Both the position numbers and the translations under genes were made by a program. DNA of 64,000 nt from Homarus americanus (taxonomy: Eukaryota > Arthropoda > Malacostraca > Decapoda > Nephropidae), in contig NW_024727857.1 in the NCBI RefSeq assembly GCF_018991925.1, forward strand, positions 580,001 through 644,000, given 5' to 3'. Of the stretch, positions 43,561 to 55,174 are shown piece after piece (position 1 is the first letter of the stretch; every line of letters starts with the position of its first letter). The notes under the pieces were generated by a model. The model was not told the DNA's origin and did no database searches. It worked only from the letters and a program-made list of their open reading frames with translations.

Positions 43561-44110
43561 GTGTATATGAGACAGATAATAATAATAATAATTTTAATAA
43601 TAATAAAAACATTAAATAATAAAATATCACCAACAAACAAAAAATCGAAAAATTCAACAAGAACAGAAAACGACATGGAAAAAAAAGCTACATTTATGAC
43701 CCAATACCATAAGAGAATATAATCAGAACAATAAATCAACACTTTTAAAACAATAATTAAAAAAATAGAATGATAAAGTTTCCCCTAAAAAAAAAGCGAA
43801 AAGGGGAACAATAAATCAGAGGGTAGAAAATGACAAAAACAATAGAATGGTGAATTACGAAGTGAGAACAGAGGCGAGGAAAGATCCCACGTTTTAGGGG
43901 TCTTCACGGCACTAAAAATACTCACCGATGACAGACAAAAAGGAGGAGGAGGAGGAGGTGATGTATTTTCCTTGGCGGTCCGGAACAACAAAAAAGGAAA
44001 TGAATGGAATTATATCACAGAAAAATAATTTACGAGGTCGTTTAGAGACTCCGTGAAAGAGGAGCGAGACATGAGAGAGTGGTGGCTGAGTTGGGATGTT
44101 TATTAGCCTT
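43561..44110. other. AT-rich intergenic DNA
   Basis: Contains short (AAT)n at 43577-43590 and A-rich stretches, with a GGA patch at 43941-43960. No gene. Confidence 0.6.
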
Positions 44111-44114
44111 ATTG

Positions 44115-44305
44115 GCTGTCTGACTGGCTGAGTGACTGACTGAGTGGCTGGCTGAGTGACTGACTGAGTGACTGACTGAGTGACTGACTGGCTGACTGAG
44201 TGACTGACTTAGTTATTGACTGGCTGACTGATTTGCTGGCTGTCTGACTGACTGGCATGCTGACTGACTGACTGACTGACTGAGAGACTGCTTGACTGAC
44301 CGACT
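44115..44305. repeat. (GACT)n tetranucleotide repeat
   Basis: CTGA/GACT units with GAGT and GGCT variants, imperfect but in phase for most of 190 bp. It shares its unit with the 57450-57645 block. Confidence 0.93.
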
Positions 44306-44334
44306 TGCTGCTGCAGAGTACTATTAATCCCGGG

Positions 44335-45089
<755 letters not shown>

Positions 45090-45573
45090 TTAAGGAGGAA
45101 AAGGGAAAAAGAGGAGGAGAAGGAGGGAAAAGAAGACGAGGAATAATAGGGAAAAGAAGGGGGAGGTGAGGAAAAAGAAGAGGTACAGTAGGAAGAGGAT
45201 AGAAAAGAAGAGGAGGGGGAAGAGGGTAAAAAATAGGATGAAATTCGTGGAGGAAGAGGGGGCGGGGGGAAATAAGATGAAGAATAGGAGGAATAGGGGG
45301 AGCAGAAGAAAGACGAGCAGTAAGAGCAGGAGGAGAAGGAAGAAGAGATAGAATGGAGACCAAGTGAATGTGTCCTCTTAAACAAATACTGTATATATAC
45401 TGAGGAGTGAGAGATGCAGGCAGAGTCTCCAGAGAGATAGCGAGACATTGAGACAGAGATACAGAGAGAGAGAGAAAAGGAACGAAAGAAACGAAGCCAG
45501 GAGAAGAGAGAGAGAAAAAAAAAGAGAAGGAGCCAGAGTAAGAAAGAGATAAAGTCAAGGAGCCAGAAGGAGA
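45090..45573. repeat. Polypurine tract
   Basis: GGA/GAA/AAAG-rich plus strand broken by a 60-bp mixed segment at 45360-45420. The 228-residue minus-strand frame across it is a composition artefact. Confidence 0.82.
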
Positions 45574-45574
45574 A

Positions 45575-45648
<74 letters not shown>
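45575..45648. repeat. (GACA)n tetranucleotide repeat
   Basis: About 18 perfect units. The phrase GGAGCCAGAAGGAGA or a close variant flanks it on both sides (about 45559 and 45648), as if copied across. Confidence 0.97.
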
Positions 45649-45649
<1 letters not shown>

Positions 45650-46355
45650 GAACCAGAAGGAGACTGAAAGGGAGAAATAAAATACACGGAGTCAGCTACA
45701 TACAAGCATCGAAAAGATCTTGCACTTGAGAGTGTCTTGGTAATAAATATGATGGTTCAGAGGACGAGAGCCAAATGGGGAGGGCTAGGGACGATGTTGA
45801 AGGATAGGACTTAGTATCTGTCTGTCTGTCTAGCTATCCCCCCCCCCCCACACACACACTGTAACTTCTAAAATTCTTCCTTATATTAATTTCCTCTCAT
45901 TTCATAGATATCAACTTCATCTTCATCGTCTCATCTTATAACTTCATTTATGCTTTTGATACGAAATAGAATTATGTACTTATGTATTACAAAAGGAATA
46001 TATTTTTTTCTTTTTACTAGACAGACAAATTTACATTCATTACATTGATATATTTTTTGTATATATATATATTTGATTTTAAAATACTGATTCACTACAC
46101 TTGAATTTCATCCTATTTCTTTTATTTCACCTAAAGATAAAATTCACCTCTATACATTTTAAAGTTTAGATAATTATTATTTTTTTTTTATATTTGTTTC
46201 TCTCATTTAATTCAGCAGATGATGGGATGCATAAAATTAATGGGGATATTAAATTCGCCTTGTTGTTGGTCTACAGACTAAGATCTCACGCCATTATGCC
46301 ATCACAGTGAGACGCGCCAACAGTACCCAGGGGAAATTATCACTTCCTCAATTAA
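45649..46355. other. Intergenic DNA, no gene seen
   Basis: AT-rich with a C9-11 homopolymer at 45839-45849 and a short TA run near 46062. No gene. Confidence 0.6.
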
Positions 46356-46357
46356 TG

Positions 46358-46440
46358 GTGTCTGTCTGCCTGTCTGTCTGTCTGTCTGTCTGTCTGTCTG
46401 CCTGCCTGCCTGTCTGTCTGTCTGTCTGTCTGCCTGTCTT
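46358..46440. repeat. (TCTG)n tetranucleotide repeat
   Basis: About 20 units with TGCC interruptions. Confidence 0.96.
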
Positions 46441-46499
46441 TCTCTCTCTCTCGTTAAGAGGCTGAAATGTAAAGCCTTGTTTAACGAAGGACAAACTAT

Positions 46500-46760
46500 T
46501 GATAGTGACAGTGATATACAGAGTCATAGTGACAATAATATACAGTGACAGTGATAGAGTGATAGCGACAGGGACATTAACAGTGACATTGACAGTGATA
46601 GTGACAGGAACATTAACAGTGACATTGACAGTGATAGTGACAGGGACATTGACATTGATAGTGACAGTGACATAGTGATAGTGACAAAGTGATAATGACA
46701 GTGACATAGTGAAAGTGATAGTGACAGTGATAGTGGCAGGGGCAATAATATCGATAGTGA
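46500..46760. repeat. Degenerate hexamer array (AGTGAC/AGTGAT)
   Basis: GACAGT, GATAGT and GACATT hexamers for about 260 bp. A near-perfect 54-bp repeat within it (GACAGTGATAGTGACAGG-ACATTAACAGTGACATT) lies at 46555-46650. Confidence 0.88.
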
Positions 46761-47061
46761 TACGCCTCTGGTTTCCTCCAAGGGAATGGGGTCGTGGTGT
46801 TCCCGGCTCGTATTGAGGAAATAACATTGACTCTCTGGAGAAATTATAAAACCCTGAGTTGGAGTTTTCATTAGTGTTGTGTACAGTGGTTCTATTGTCT
46901 GTCTGTCTGTGTGTCTGTCTTTATTTATGTCTGTCTGTCTGTTCGTGTGTCTGTTTATCCATCGATTGTTTATATATATTTAAGTATTTTTTTTTGTATT
47001 TTTTTATATCAGTTATTTTTGTCTCTGTTTACCTATTGGATTCTATTTGCAGGTCTAGTTT

Positions 47062-47186
<125 letters not shown>

Positions 47187-47264
47187 TAACTATGATATCG
47201 TATCCGCTTTACACAAATACACACTCTTCTTACACACTTACACACAGTTATGAGTAATGTGTTT

Positions 47265-47311
47265 TAGTTAGTAGTAGTAGTAGTAGTAGTAGTAGTAATA
47301 ATAATAGTAGA
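47265..47311. repeat. (TAG)n trinucleotide repeat
   Basis: About 12 TAG units, then TAA, then TAG. Confidence 0.95.
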
Positions 47312-47356
47312 CTCACCTCATCAACACAGTAACCCACACTATTGCTCCTACACAAG

Positions 47357-47405
47357 AGTTAGGTTAGGTTGGGTTAGGTTAGGTTGGGTTAGGTTAGGTT
47401 GGGTG
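47357..47405 (+). repeat. Interstitial telomere repeat with a 15-bp higher-order unit
   Basis: Three copies of GGTTAGGTTAGGTTG, that is two standard pentamers plus one GGTTG variant, repeated in register. Confidence 0.92.
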
Positions 47406-47526
47406 TTGGTGTGCATCAATAACGAGACAATTAAACTAGTTGGTGGTGGCGAGAGAGGTCGTAAGTCAGCCCATAACAACTTGCTTATTGAGACCCAGTG
47501 GCGCTGTTCCTGGTGCTGTGTTGGTG

Positions 47527-47528
<2 letters not shown>

Positions 47529-47564
<36 letters not shown>
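47529..47564. repeat. (TC)n microsatellite
   Basis: About 18 units followed by a pyrimidine-rich tract to about 47800. Confidence 0.96.
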
Positions 47565-47568
<4 letters not shown>

Positions 47569-47947
47569 TATTCATTCTTCCATTCCTCCTCCCTCATACA
47601 CCACAACCTATCTGTCCCCTCACCCTTACCTCGACCCTCTTCCTCCCTATCACACCATTATTACCTATTTATCTTCCTCTCTCCCTTTATCCTCCACATA
47701 CCAGAATCCACACACCCCCCAACTCATTACACCTAAAATCTATCACCATCTCCCCCTCGTTTCCCCTCTCCCCCTCACCTCCTCCCCACTCACGTCATTG
47801 CTCACAGAAGGTAGGAAGGAACACCAATTCCACCTCGACATTTCAAATTAGGGAACGTCAATTAACCTGGTGTTAATGTCATTCACCTTGATCATCTTCT
47901 CACAGATCTTTCTAAGCTCAAAATAACTCAGGAATAACTCATGAGAG

Positions 47948-47948
<1 letters not shown>

Positions 47949-47979
<31 letters not shown>
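47949..47979. repeat. (AC)n microsatellite
   Basis: About 15 units. Confidence 0.95.
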
Positions 47980-48690
47980 CCGTCGTATAAACAAAGTAAA
48001 TTCTTCAACAACCTCATTGACTCGCGTTGCTTCACTGTACATTTGAGGTCGAGTCTAAGGTTTGCGTTTCTCAGGGACGAAGAATTATAATGATAAAAAC
48101 GTAGTCACTGTTATTCCCCTACTGTGGTGTGGAGGGAGGGGGTGTAGGAGGTGAAAAGGGAATGAGAGGGGTTAAGGGGAAGGGTGAGGGGGTAAACAAG
48201 GAATGAAAGGTGGTGAAGGGAGAATAAGGGGGAGTGATAGAGGGTTAGAACACTGTATTAGTCGCCCATTGGTCGACAATTCGTTGTATATAACCCGTCC
48301 TCCTTCTCCTCCTCCTCTCCTCCTCCTCCTCCCACACGTTGCCTGATACTTGGTATGCATTCCACACTTTTGTTGAATTTACGGTGATATAAACACACAC
48401 ACCCCCCCCCACCCCTTCCCCCTATCCCTCCTTCACTACTTCTCCTCCCCACTTCCCGACCCACTCTTCCCCCTACCCCCCAGCACATAGGTATGCAACC
48501 GGGTAAGGTTACTGCAGCTTAAATACACTTGCGTGATATGAATTCATGGTGGGTTTTATTTTCAGCCAGTATTACGCCTTACAGTGTTGCCCACCTGCTT
48601 GTAATATTAACCTCGACTCTGTGTAATATTCCTGTAGCTTGTTGGAAGTATTACTCTTGTCTGTTGCTATGATTCATCTCGTCTTTCATG
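47980..48690. other. Intergenic DNA, no gene seen
   Basis: GGGA/GGTGAA-rich at 48125-48245, CTC-rich at 48298-48335, C-rich at 48398-48485, otherwise single-copy. No gene. Confidence 0.6.
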
Positions 48691-48691
48691 T

Positions 48692-48932
48692 GTCACCTGC
48701 TTGTAATATCAGTATCACCTGCTTGTAATATCAGTATCACCTGCTTGTAATATCAGTATCATCTGCTTGTAATATCAGTATCACCTGCTTGTAATATCAG
48801 TATCACCTTCTTGTAATATCAGTATCATCTGCTTGTAATATCAGTATCACCTGCTTGTAATATCAGTATCATCTGCTTGTAATATCAGTATCACCTGCTT
48901 GTAATATCAGTGACGTCTGTTTGTAATATTTG
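48692..48932. repeat. Minisatellite, 22-bp unit
   Basis: About 11 units, each TCACCTGCTTGTAATATCAG plus TA. Variation is almost limited to CACCTG versus CATCTG, plus one CACCTT. Every CACCTG unit holds an E-box. Units are contiguous with no unique spacers, so this is not a CRISPR array. Confidence 0.95.
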
Positions 48933-49195
48933 ATTGAAGTGAGATGCTCCATTTTAAGGGCGAACTTATTCAATTCAAGGGAGCTAATACAACCAAGGGA
49001 GATATTCTATTTAAAGGGAGGACAATATTAAATTCAAGGGAGTTATAGCCACACTTCCTCACCCCAGTAAGAGACATCGGTGGGGCCAAGAGTCGGGATT
49101 TATACCTGGCTGTGGAAACTCGGCAGTATAATGCAAGGTAGAAATTTAAACCTTTGACCTCGAGTGACCTGACAGATTGGTGTAGCCAGGGAACA
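48933..49195. other. Intergenic DNA, no gene seen
   Basis: Contains three degenerate phrases of TTCAAGGGAG-(T/C)TA at about 48975, 49010 and 49033. Otherwise single-copy. Confidence 0.55.
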
Positions 49196-49199
49196 GAAA

Positions 49200-49690
49200 T
49201 TGGATATCCAGGTATAGGGGGAAGTGGAATAAGGGGGGGTTTGAGAGGGAGGGGTGGGTTGGGGTGAGGGAGCATAGGAAGGAAAATGAAGGGAGGGTGG
49301 GGGAGAATAGGAGGAGGAGGGGAAATAGGGAGGAAGGGGGAAGAATAGGGAGGTGAGGGAGAGTAGGTAGGTGGGGTTCATAAGGATGGGGAGAAGGGAG
49401 GGAGGGAGTTAATGATCGGGAGGCAACGTGGCTGAAAAACTCCCTCAAGGGGGGGGGGTCCACTCTCAAGTCATAAATTTTCAACCCAAGAAGGGGAGAA
49501 AATTGTAGCTAACACCACCGCCCATGGCATAGTGTAGAAGTCAGGGAGATGAGGAGTGAGGGAGGGTGAAGGGGAAGAGGGAGGTGAGGGTGAGAAGGGA
49601 GTTGCAAGAGAGAAGGGAGATTGGGGTCAGGGAGGGCGATGGGTAGAAGTAAAGGTCAGGGGCCAGGGAGTGTGGCAGCAGGTCAGGTCA
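49200..49690. repeat. Polypurine tract (GGGA-rich)
   Basis: G-rich purine sequence with a 9-bp G run at about 49450 and a 60-bp mixed break around 49470-49530. Confidence 0.8.
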
Positions 49691-49804
49691 GGTACGGGTC
49701 AACTCTCGGGGTCACCAAACACCCTGATTGGTATATACATAAGTCGATCGATGAGCGACGAGAATAATACTGCAATAGTTGTCTTAACGCGACGACCTAG
49801 GCCA

Positions 49805-49885
49805 AGTGGGTCAAGCTGGGCCAAGTGGATCAAGTTGGGCCAAGTACGAACAAGTACGACCAAGTTGGACCAAGTTGGGCCAAGG
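49805..49885. repeat. Short tandem repeat, CCAAGTGGGTCAAGTTGGG-type
   Basis: Units of GGGCCAAGT, GGATCAAGT, GACCAAGT and GGACCAAGT repeat for about 80 bp. Confidence 0.8.
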
Positions 49886-49919
49886 ACATATACCAGCTAG
49901 TCATGTGTATGTGGAGGAG

Positions 49920-50205
49920 TGTGAAGTGAAGGAAGACGTGAGAATGGGAATTGGAGGGAGTGAGGTTAGGAAGGGAGTGCTGGGAGGGAACGGGGAGGAG
50001 GAGGTGCTGCATTGGGAGGGAGGGAGATAGTGATTGAGGGATGGAGGGAGAGAATGAAGGAAGGGATGTTGCTAGGAGAAGAGAAAGGGAGGGAAGAGGG
50101 AGGTGTTGCATTGGAATGGAATATAAGATTGAATGGGGGGAAGGAGAGAGAAGGAGAGAGGGAGGGAGTTAAGAAGAGGAGGGAGAGGAAAGAGGTAGAT
50201 AATGT
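49920..50205. repeat. Polypurine tract
   Basis: GGGA/GAGG-rich. It is followed by CACTCACCTCTACACC and a weak match to the TAATTAATTA element (50240-50285). Confidence 0.8.
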
Positions 50206-50384
50206 AAACACTCACCTCTACACCTAACTAACTGATGCATTATGATCAATTAATTAAGGCTAATGACAACCTGTGTTAATAGTATAGAGCTTCGTAATAT
50301 TCAGATGATGTGAGCGTAATTATGTGTTGTATTAAGGAGCACTATTAAGAAGACTTCAGAGTGTGTGTGTATAAAGAGAATGAG

Positions 50385-50704
50385 GCACAGACAGACAGAC
50401 AGAGACAGACAGAGACAGACAGAGACAAAAATAGTGAATGAGACAGAGGCAGAAGGAAAGAGGGAAAGAAAGAAAGAAAGAAAGAGGGACAGACCGAGAA
50501 AGAGAGACAAACAGACAGACAGATAGACAGATCGTGAGTTAAACACGAGACAGGAAGAGAAAGATGGACAGATTGAGAGAAAGAGAGATGCAGACAGACA
50601 GAGAAAGAAAGAAGGGCAAACCGACAGAACGATGAGAGAAAGACAATAACAGGAACGGAAGGAAAGAGTAAGGAAGAAGACAGGAAATTGTGATGACGAC
50701 AGAT

Positions 50705-50754
<50 letters not shown>

Positions 50755-50760
50755 TCACTA
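50385..50760. repeat. GACA/GAGA polypurine tract ending in (GA)n
   Basis: GACA-rich from 50389, GAAA words in the middle, and about 23 perfect GA units at 50706-50751. Confidence 0.88.
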
Positions 50761-50806
50761 CATCTAATATCTCAAATGTTATCTGAAGTATAAATAAACC
50801 TGCAGT

Positions 50807-50808
<2 letters not shown>

Positions 50809-50874
<66 letters not shown>

Positions 50875-50879
50875 TCTCT
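50809..50879. repeat. (TC)n microsatellite
   Basis: About 35 units with one GTC interruption. It faces the (GA)n at 50706-50751 across 57 bp of single-copy DNA. Confidence 0.97.
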
Positions 50880-50929
50880 AACCGGGGTTAAATAGTGACT
50901 GTGGATCTATATTTGGTACACATGAGAGG

Positions 50930-51190
50930 GAACAGAGTAAAGAGACGGAAGAGGTGAGAGGAGAGAAATAAAGGGAGGAAATGAGAAAGAGAGATGGACG
51001 GAGAGGGGAAGAGAGGAAATATGAAGGGAGATGGAGAGAACGGAAGGAAAGGTGGAGGGAGGGGGGGAGGGTAGTAAAGGAACTGAAACAAAGCGAGAGT
51101 TAGAGCGAGAAAAAGGGAAGAGTGCGAGAAAGAGGAAAGACTGGGGAAGGAACAGGAAGGAGAAAGAACAAGAGAGAGAGAGAGAGAGAT
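50930..51190. repeat. Polypurine tract
   Basis: GAGG/GGAA-rich plus strand ending in short (GA)n at 51172-51189. Confidence 0.82.
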
Positions 51191-51334
51191 AACCTGCCTG
51201 CCATCCCAAGCGTATAATGCGTCTCAGTCAGGCAACCTTCCCATTCAAGTTTATTTAGTTTCGTTGCAAATTTAATCCTATGGGAACACAAACACAATAT
51301 TTCATACATATATATAAGAATACTATTTTCTCAG

Positions 51335-51425
51335 ACATACATACATACATACATACATACATACATACATACATACATACATACATACATAAATACATAC
51401 ATACATACATACATACATACATACA

Positions 51426-51455
<30 letters not shown>
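51335..51455. repeat. (ATAC)n tetranucleotide repeat
   Basis: About 30 units with one AAAT interruption near 51391. Confidence 0.97.
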
Positions 51456-51459
<4 letters not shown>

Positions 51460-51673
51460 CGTATTTGTTTCTTCTTTTTATTGGTATATGTACAGTTAAA
51501 ATCAAAAGTTCCCCGACAATCCCCTGCCAGCATTATGTTTCTGTGAATGTGGGTAAATACAATAGCATTAAAAATTATATTGAACTGTAAGAGAATTGTT
51601 ACATTTTATCCTCATCCATATGACACAATGAAACAATGTAATTCAATATATTACAGAATTATTATGCAAATGG

Positions 51674-51931
51674 TTAGGTTAAGTTGGGTTGGGTTGGGTT
51701 GGGTTAAGTTGGGTTGGGTTAAGTTGGGTTGGGTTAAGTTGGGTTGGGTTAAGTTGGGTTGGGTTAAGTTGGGTTAGGTTAAGTTGGGTTGGGTTAGGTT
51801 AGGTTAGGTTAAGTTGGGTTGGGTTAAGTTGGGTTAGGTTAAGTTGGGTTGGTTATGTTGGTTAAGTTGGGTTGGTTAAGTGGTTGGGTTAGCTGGGTTG
51901 GTTAGGTTGGGTTGGGTTAGGTTAGGTAATC
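51674..51931 (+). repeat. Telomere-derived higher-order array, 15-bp unit
   Basis: About 258 bp of GGTTA-type pentamers organised as GGTTAAGTTGGGTTG, a fixed order of three pentamer variants repeated in register across the left two thirds. Pentamers then mix with GGTTAGGTTA, and units shorten to GGTTGGTTAAGTTG on the right. It is the longest pentamer array in the window and the most diverged from canonical TTAGG among the ordered ones. Confidence 0.92.
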
Positions 51932-52139
51932 AATCCATCAAGTAAACAAAGGTAAACAGAAAAATAACAAATAGTAGTTACCTGAAGAGGCTGAGGGGTG
52001 GGAGAGGGGGAGAGCTAATCTTCAGGTTGTGAGCTTCAGTAGTTGCAGATGTGCAGTGTATCCCCACACCCTGCTTAACCACCCCTATGCTAGTTAAGAG
52101 GCTAATCTTCAGGTGATCCATAAATGTCAAAATTACGAT

Positions 52140-52179
52140 TACATACATACATACATACATACATACATGCATACCTTTT

Positions 52180-52258
<79 letters not shown>
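52140..52258. repeat. (ATAC)n and (AC)n microsatellites
   Basis: ATAC units at 52140-52168, a 14-bp break, then about 38 AC units at 52183-52258. Confidence 0.97.
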
Positions 52259-52264
<6 letters not shown>

Positions 52265-52355
52265 TACAAGTATATTGGACAGATAGTAAAAACTTTCATA
52301 AAAAACACAGAATTTTTGTTATATGTTTCTTGTCTGCCGAAAGTTGGAATATACA

Positions 52356-52710
<355 letters not shown>

Positions 52711-53073
52711 ATCTGTTTTAAAGTATTTACGTGGGTGAAAGGAATCAATAAAGGGGATATAGATAAACTTCTTATAATATCCGAGCAGGATAGGACTCGG
52801 AGCAACGGATTTAAGTTTGATAAGTGTAGGTTTAGGAGGGAGATAGGAAGGAACTGGTTCACAAATAGGGTGGTAGACGAGTGGAACAAGCTTAGCAACT
52901 TTGTAGTAAGTGTTGGAACGCTGGAAACTTTCAAAAGGAGGCTGGATAGATTCATGGATGATAAAGTGGTAGTAACTCTCGACAGGAGCTGCCATGCACA
53001 GGCCAACCGGCCTATTGCAGACTCCTTATTTTCTTATGTTCTTCTTCTTATGTCATCGAGGTGCTATTGTTAG
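52711..53073 (+). mobile_element. 3'-terminal fragment of a non-LTR (LINE) retrotransposon
   Basis: The frame is open from about 52681 and ends at TAG 53071-53073. It encodes the C-terminal end of a LINE reverse-transcriptase polyprotein. Telling segments in order are VKGINKGDIDKLL (from about 52732), DRTRSNGFKFDKCRFRR, then IGRNWFTNRVVDEWNKL, then LETFKRRLDRFMDD. The arrangement F-NRVV-WN-L...FK-RLD-F is the hallmark tail seen downstream of the RT domain in CR1/jockey-type elements (family knowledge). The RT catalytic region (YADD/FADD box) and any endonuclease are missing, so this is a 5'-truncated, dead copy, the normal product of target-primed integration. The frame is intact over about 120 codons, so insertion is fairly recent. 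The last codons overlap a TTCTTATGTTCTTCTTCTTA tail that probably belongs to the 3' end. Exact clade uncertain. Confidence 0.85.
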
Positions 53074-53878
53074 GTAGTTGTTTGACCTTTGACATCTGGT
53101 ATTTTGACCCCTAATGTCTCAGTGGTTTAGGGTTTGTTAGGGTGGTGTGATAGGTTTAGATACCAAGAATAATCGTTGTGACTCTTTTCAGTCTCGGTTT
53201 ATATTGTGGAGAAAGGATTTGGTTAATTGTATGACCTTTAACCTCAGACATATACACCAGTTATAGAGGTCATCATGGTGAAGGTATATGTTAAGTATAA
53301 ATAATATAGGGCTTCCCGTCCCCAAGGTATCCTACCGACATGCTTAGGCAGTTACATACAGTTACATACGGTATTACAGACAGTTAAATACAGTATTACA
53401 GACAGTTACATACAGACAACACTGCCCGCCTTACTCAAACAGCACCTTGGCCAAATATAACATACCTGGTGAGTAGTTACCTGTATACCTGGTGAGTAGT
53501 TACCTGAGATCATATGTTGAGAAAATTATACGCAATACCACGAAAAATATTAATGAGTACTGAAAATATTCATCCGTTCAGAACAAGCTAAATTTACTGC
53601 CGATACAAATAACTTATATTAACAACCTAACCTAACCTAACCTGCCTTACAGTGCACAAACCTAACCAAACTTAACAAATCCTAACCTAACCTAGCTTAA
53701 CCAAACCTAACCTGACCTATCTCATCGATTTAGCCTCAATATTTAGTCCCAGGAGATAGTTCAGGGGTTATCATGGCCAGAAAGACTCGCACCAGTCCTA
53801 AACTCTACAATATATCAGAGCAGGAACGGGATTGGCTAATCTCGGGTCTCTGGTGCGTCATGTAATCAGCTTTCAGGA
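53074..53878. other. Intergenic DNA, no gene seen
   Basis: Contains a local ACAGTTACATACAG / CGGTATTACAGACAG repeat at 53348-53420, a doubled TACCTGGTGAGTAGT (53463 and 53489), and a minus-strand TTAGG block (listed separately). No gene. Confidence 0.6.
53621..53722 (-). repeat. Interstitial TTAGG repeat (CCTAA on plus), interrupted
   Basis: AACCT units at 53621-53645, about 20 bp of other sequence, then AACCT/AACCA/AACTT units to 53722. Confidence 0.87.
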
Positions 53879-53903
53879 TTTGTGTGTGTGTGTGTGTGTG
53901 TGT
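53879..53903. repeat. (TG)n microsatellite
   Basis: About 12 units. Confidence 0.95.
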
Positions 53904-53974
53904 GGAAGAACCTTGCTATATTGATGAACTTACACGACTACACCACACAAGGAATGAAACCTGAACCTTTATCT

Positions 53975-54224
53975 GGGGGCTTGAGAGGGGCTTGGGGGCT
54001 GGAGGGGCTTGGGGGCTGGAGAGGCGCTTGGGTGCTGAGGGTCTTTGGGGCTGGAGAGGGCTGGGGGCTGGAGAGGGCTGGGGGGCTGAGGAGGGGCTTG
54101 GGGGCTGGGAGGGGCTTGGGGGCTGAGAGGGCTTGGGAAGGGAGGGGCTTGGGGGGCTGGAGGAGGGGCTTGGGGGGCTGGAGGGGCTTGGGGGCTGGAG
54201 GGGGCAGGGGCTGGGGGGGGTGTA
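53975..54224. repeat. G-rich minisatellite, 16-20-bp unit
   Basis: About 14 units of GGGGCTTGGGGGCTGGAG with variants. The plus strand has four or more G-runs in nearly every 40-bp span, so quadruplex formation is expected. The Gly/Leu/Ala or Pro/Ser frames are artefacts. Confidence 0.93.
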
Positions 54225-54324
54225 GTCCTCATCCCTGCCACCAGACAACATCGTGGCGAGAATCGACTAACAACACTTCACAACACTACATATATACGAG
54301 TAGTTTGATCGGCTCTGGTCGGCT

Positions 54325-54412
54325 CCGGACTGTTCAGTGGCTCAAAGCACTAAGTGTTTGATCCCCCCCAGGAACACGGGTTCGAATCCCGCTCGATGAG
54401 GATAAATAAATG
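54325..54412 (+). mobile_element. tRNA-derived SINE head
   Basis: An A-box-like TCAGTGGCTCAAAGCACT (about 54335-54352) is followed about 40 bp later by an exact B box in a 5-bp T-arm-like stem (CGGGTTCGAATCCCG, 54377-54391). It continues CTCGATGAGGATAAATAAAT into a purine-rich region. Acceptor-stem pairing is absent, so it is a SINE or tRNA relic and not a working tRNA gene. Confidence 0.6.
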
Positions 54413-54620
54413 TTTCGTAAGAGAGAGTGAGATAAGAGCTTAAAAGAGTGTATGGGGAAATGAGATTGATGTAGATAGAGGAGAGAGAAAACAAATGAGA
54501 GAGACAGACAAAGAGAGACAGAAGGAGGGAGAGAAAAGGATGATGGGACACAGACAGACAGAGACAGACCCTAGATAGAAGAAGAGACAGAGAAAAATAT
54601 AAGAATGAGATGAGAAAAAT
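54413..54620. repeat. Polypurine tract
   Basis: GAGA/GACA-rich sequence directly after the SINE head. It may include the SINE body or tail. Confidence 0.7.
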
Positions 54621-54793
54621 TATGAGAAATATAAGATTAAAATTATAGAAAGAACAGCAACGCTTTTATTTATAGAAGAAGAATTAGTGAATGGAATAAA
54701 CGAATAAAACTAAGTAAAAACTAATGATCAAAAAGAAAAGGTGAGACTAAAAAGAGACGATAAATTAAGGTGAATAAAGACGAGGTATATGAC

Positions 54794-54795
<2 letters not shown>

Positions 54796-54855
<60 letters not shown>
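54796..54855. repeat. (AC)n microsatellite
   Basis: About 30 perfect units. Confidence 0.97.
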
Positions 54856-54894
54856 GATCACTAAATTGGCGACTTCACTTGAATTATAAAAAAG

Positions 54895-55015
54895 AAGTTC
54901 CCCTCCCCCCAATAACAACCTCTTCTCCCTTCTCTCCTTCCTTTCCCACCTGTCTCTCCCTCCCCTCCCTCCCTCCCTCCCTTCCTACCCTCCCTTTCCC
55001 CTCCTACTTCACCTC
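54895..55015. repeat. Polypyrimidine tract
   Basis: CTT/CCT-rich, including CCCTCCCTCCCTCCCTCCC at about 54963. Confidence 0.82.
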
Positions 55016-55174
55016 TAATTAGTGAGGAGAAACCTGACGTGACCTACCAGTCCTCCAATCAGCTGTTACCAAGAAACTGTGACCGATACACCTTCCCTCT
55101 CTAAGAAAACCTGAGTAAATAACCTCGTTAACTCCTCTTAAAAACTAGTTTGGATGGTTGGTTTATTCTGGTAA

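Noticed and set aside
54325..54412. Functional tRNA gene
   Set aside because: The T-arm is good, but the acceptor strands do not pair and no proper anticodon arm is seen; called a SINE or tRNA relic instead.
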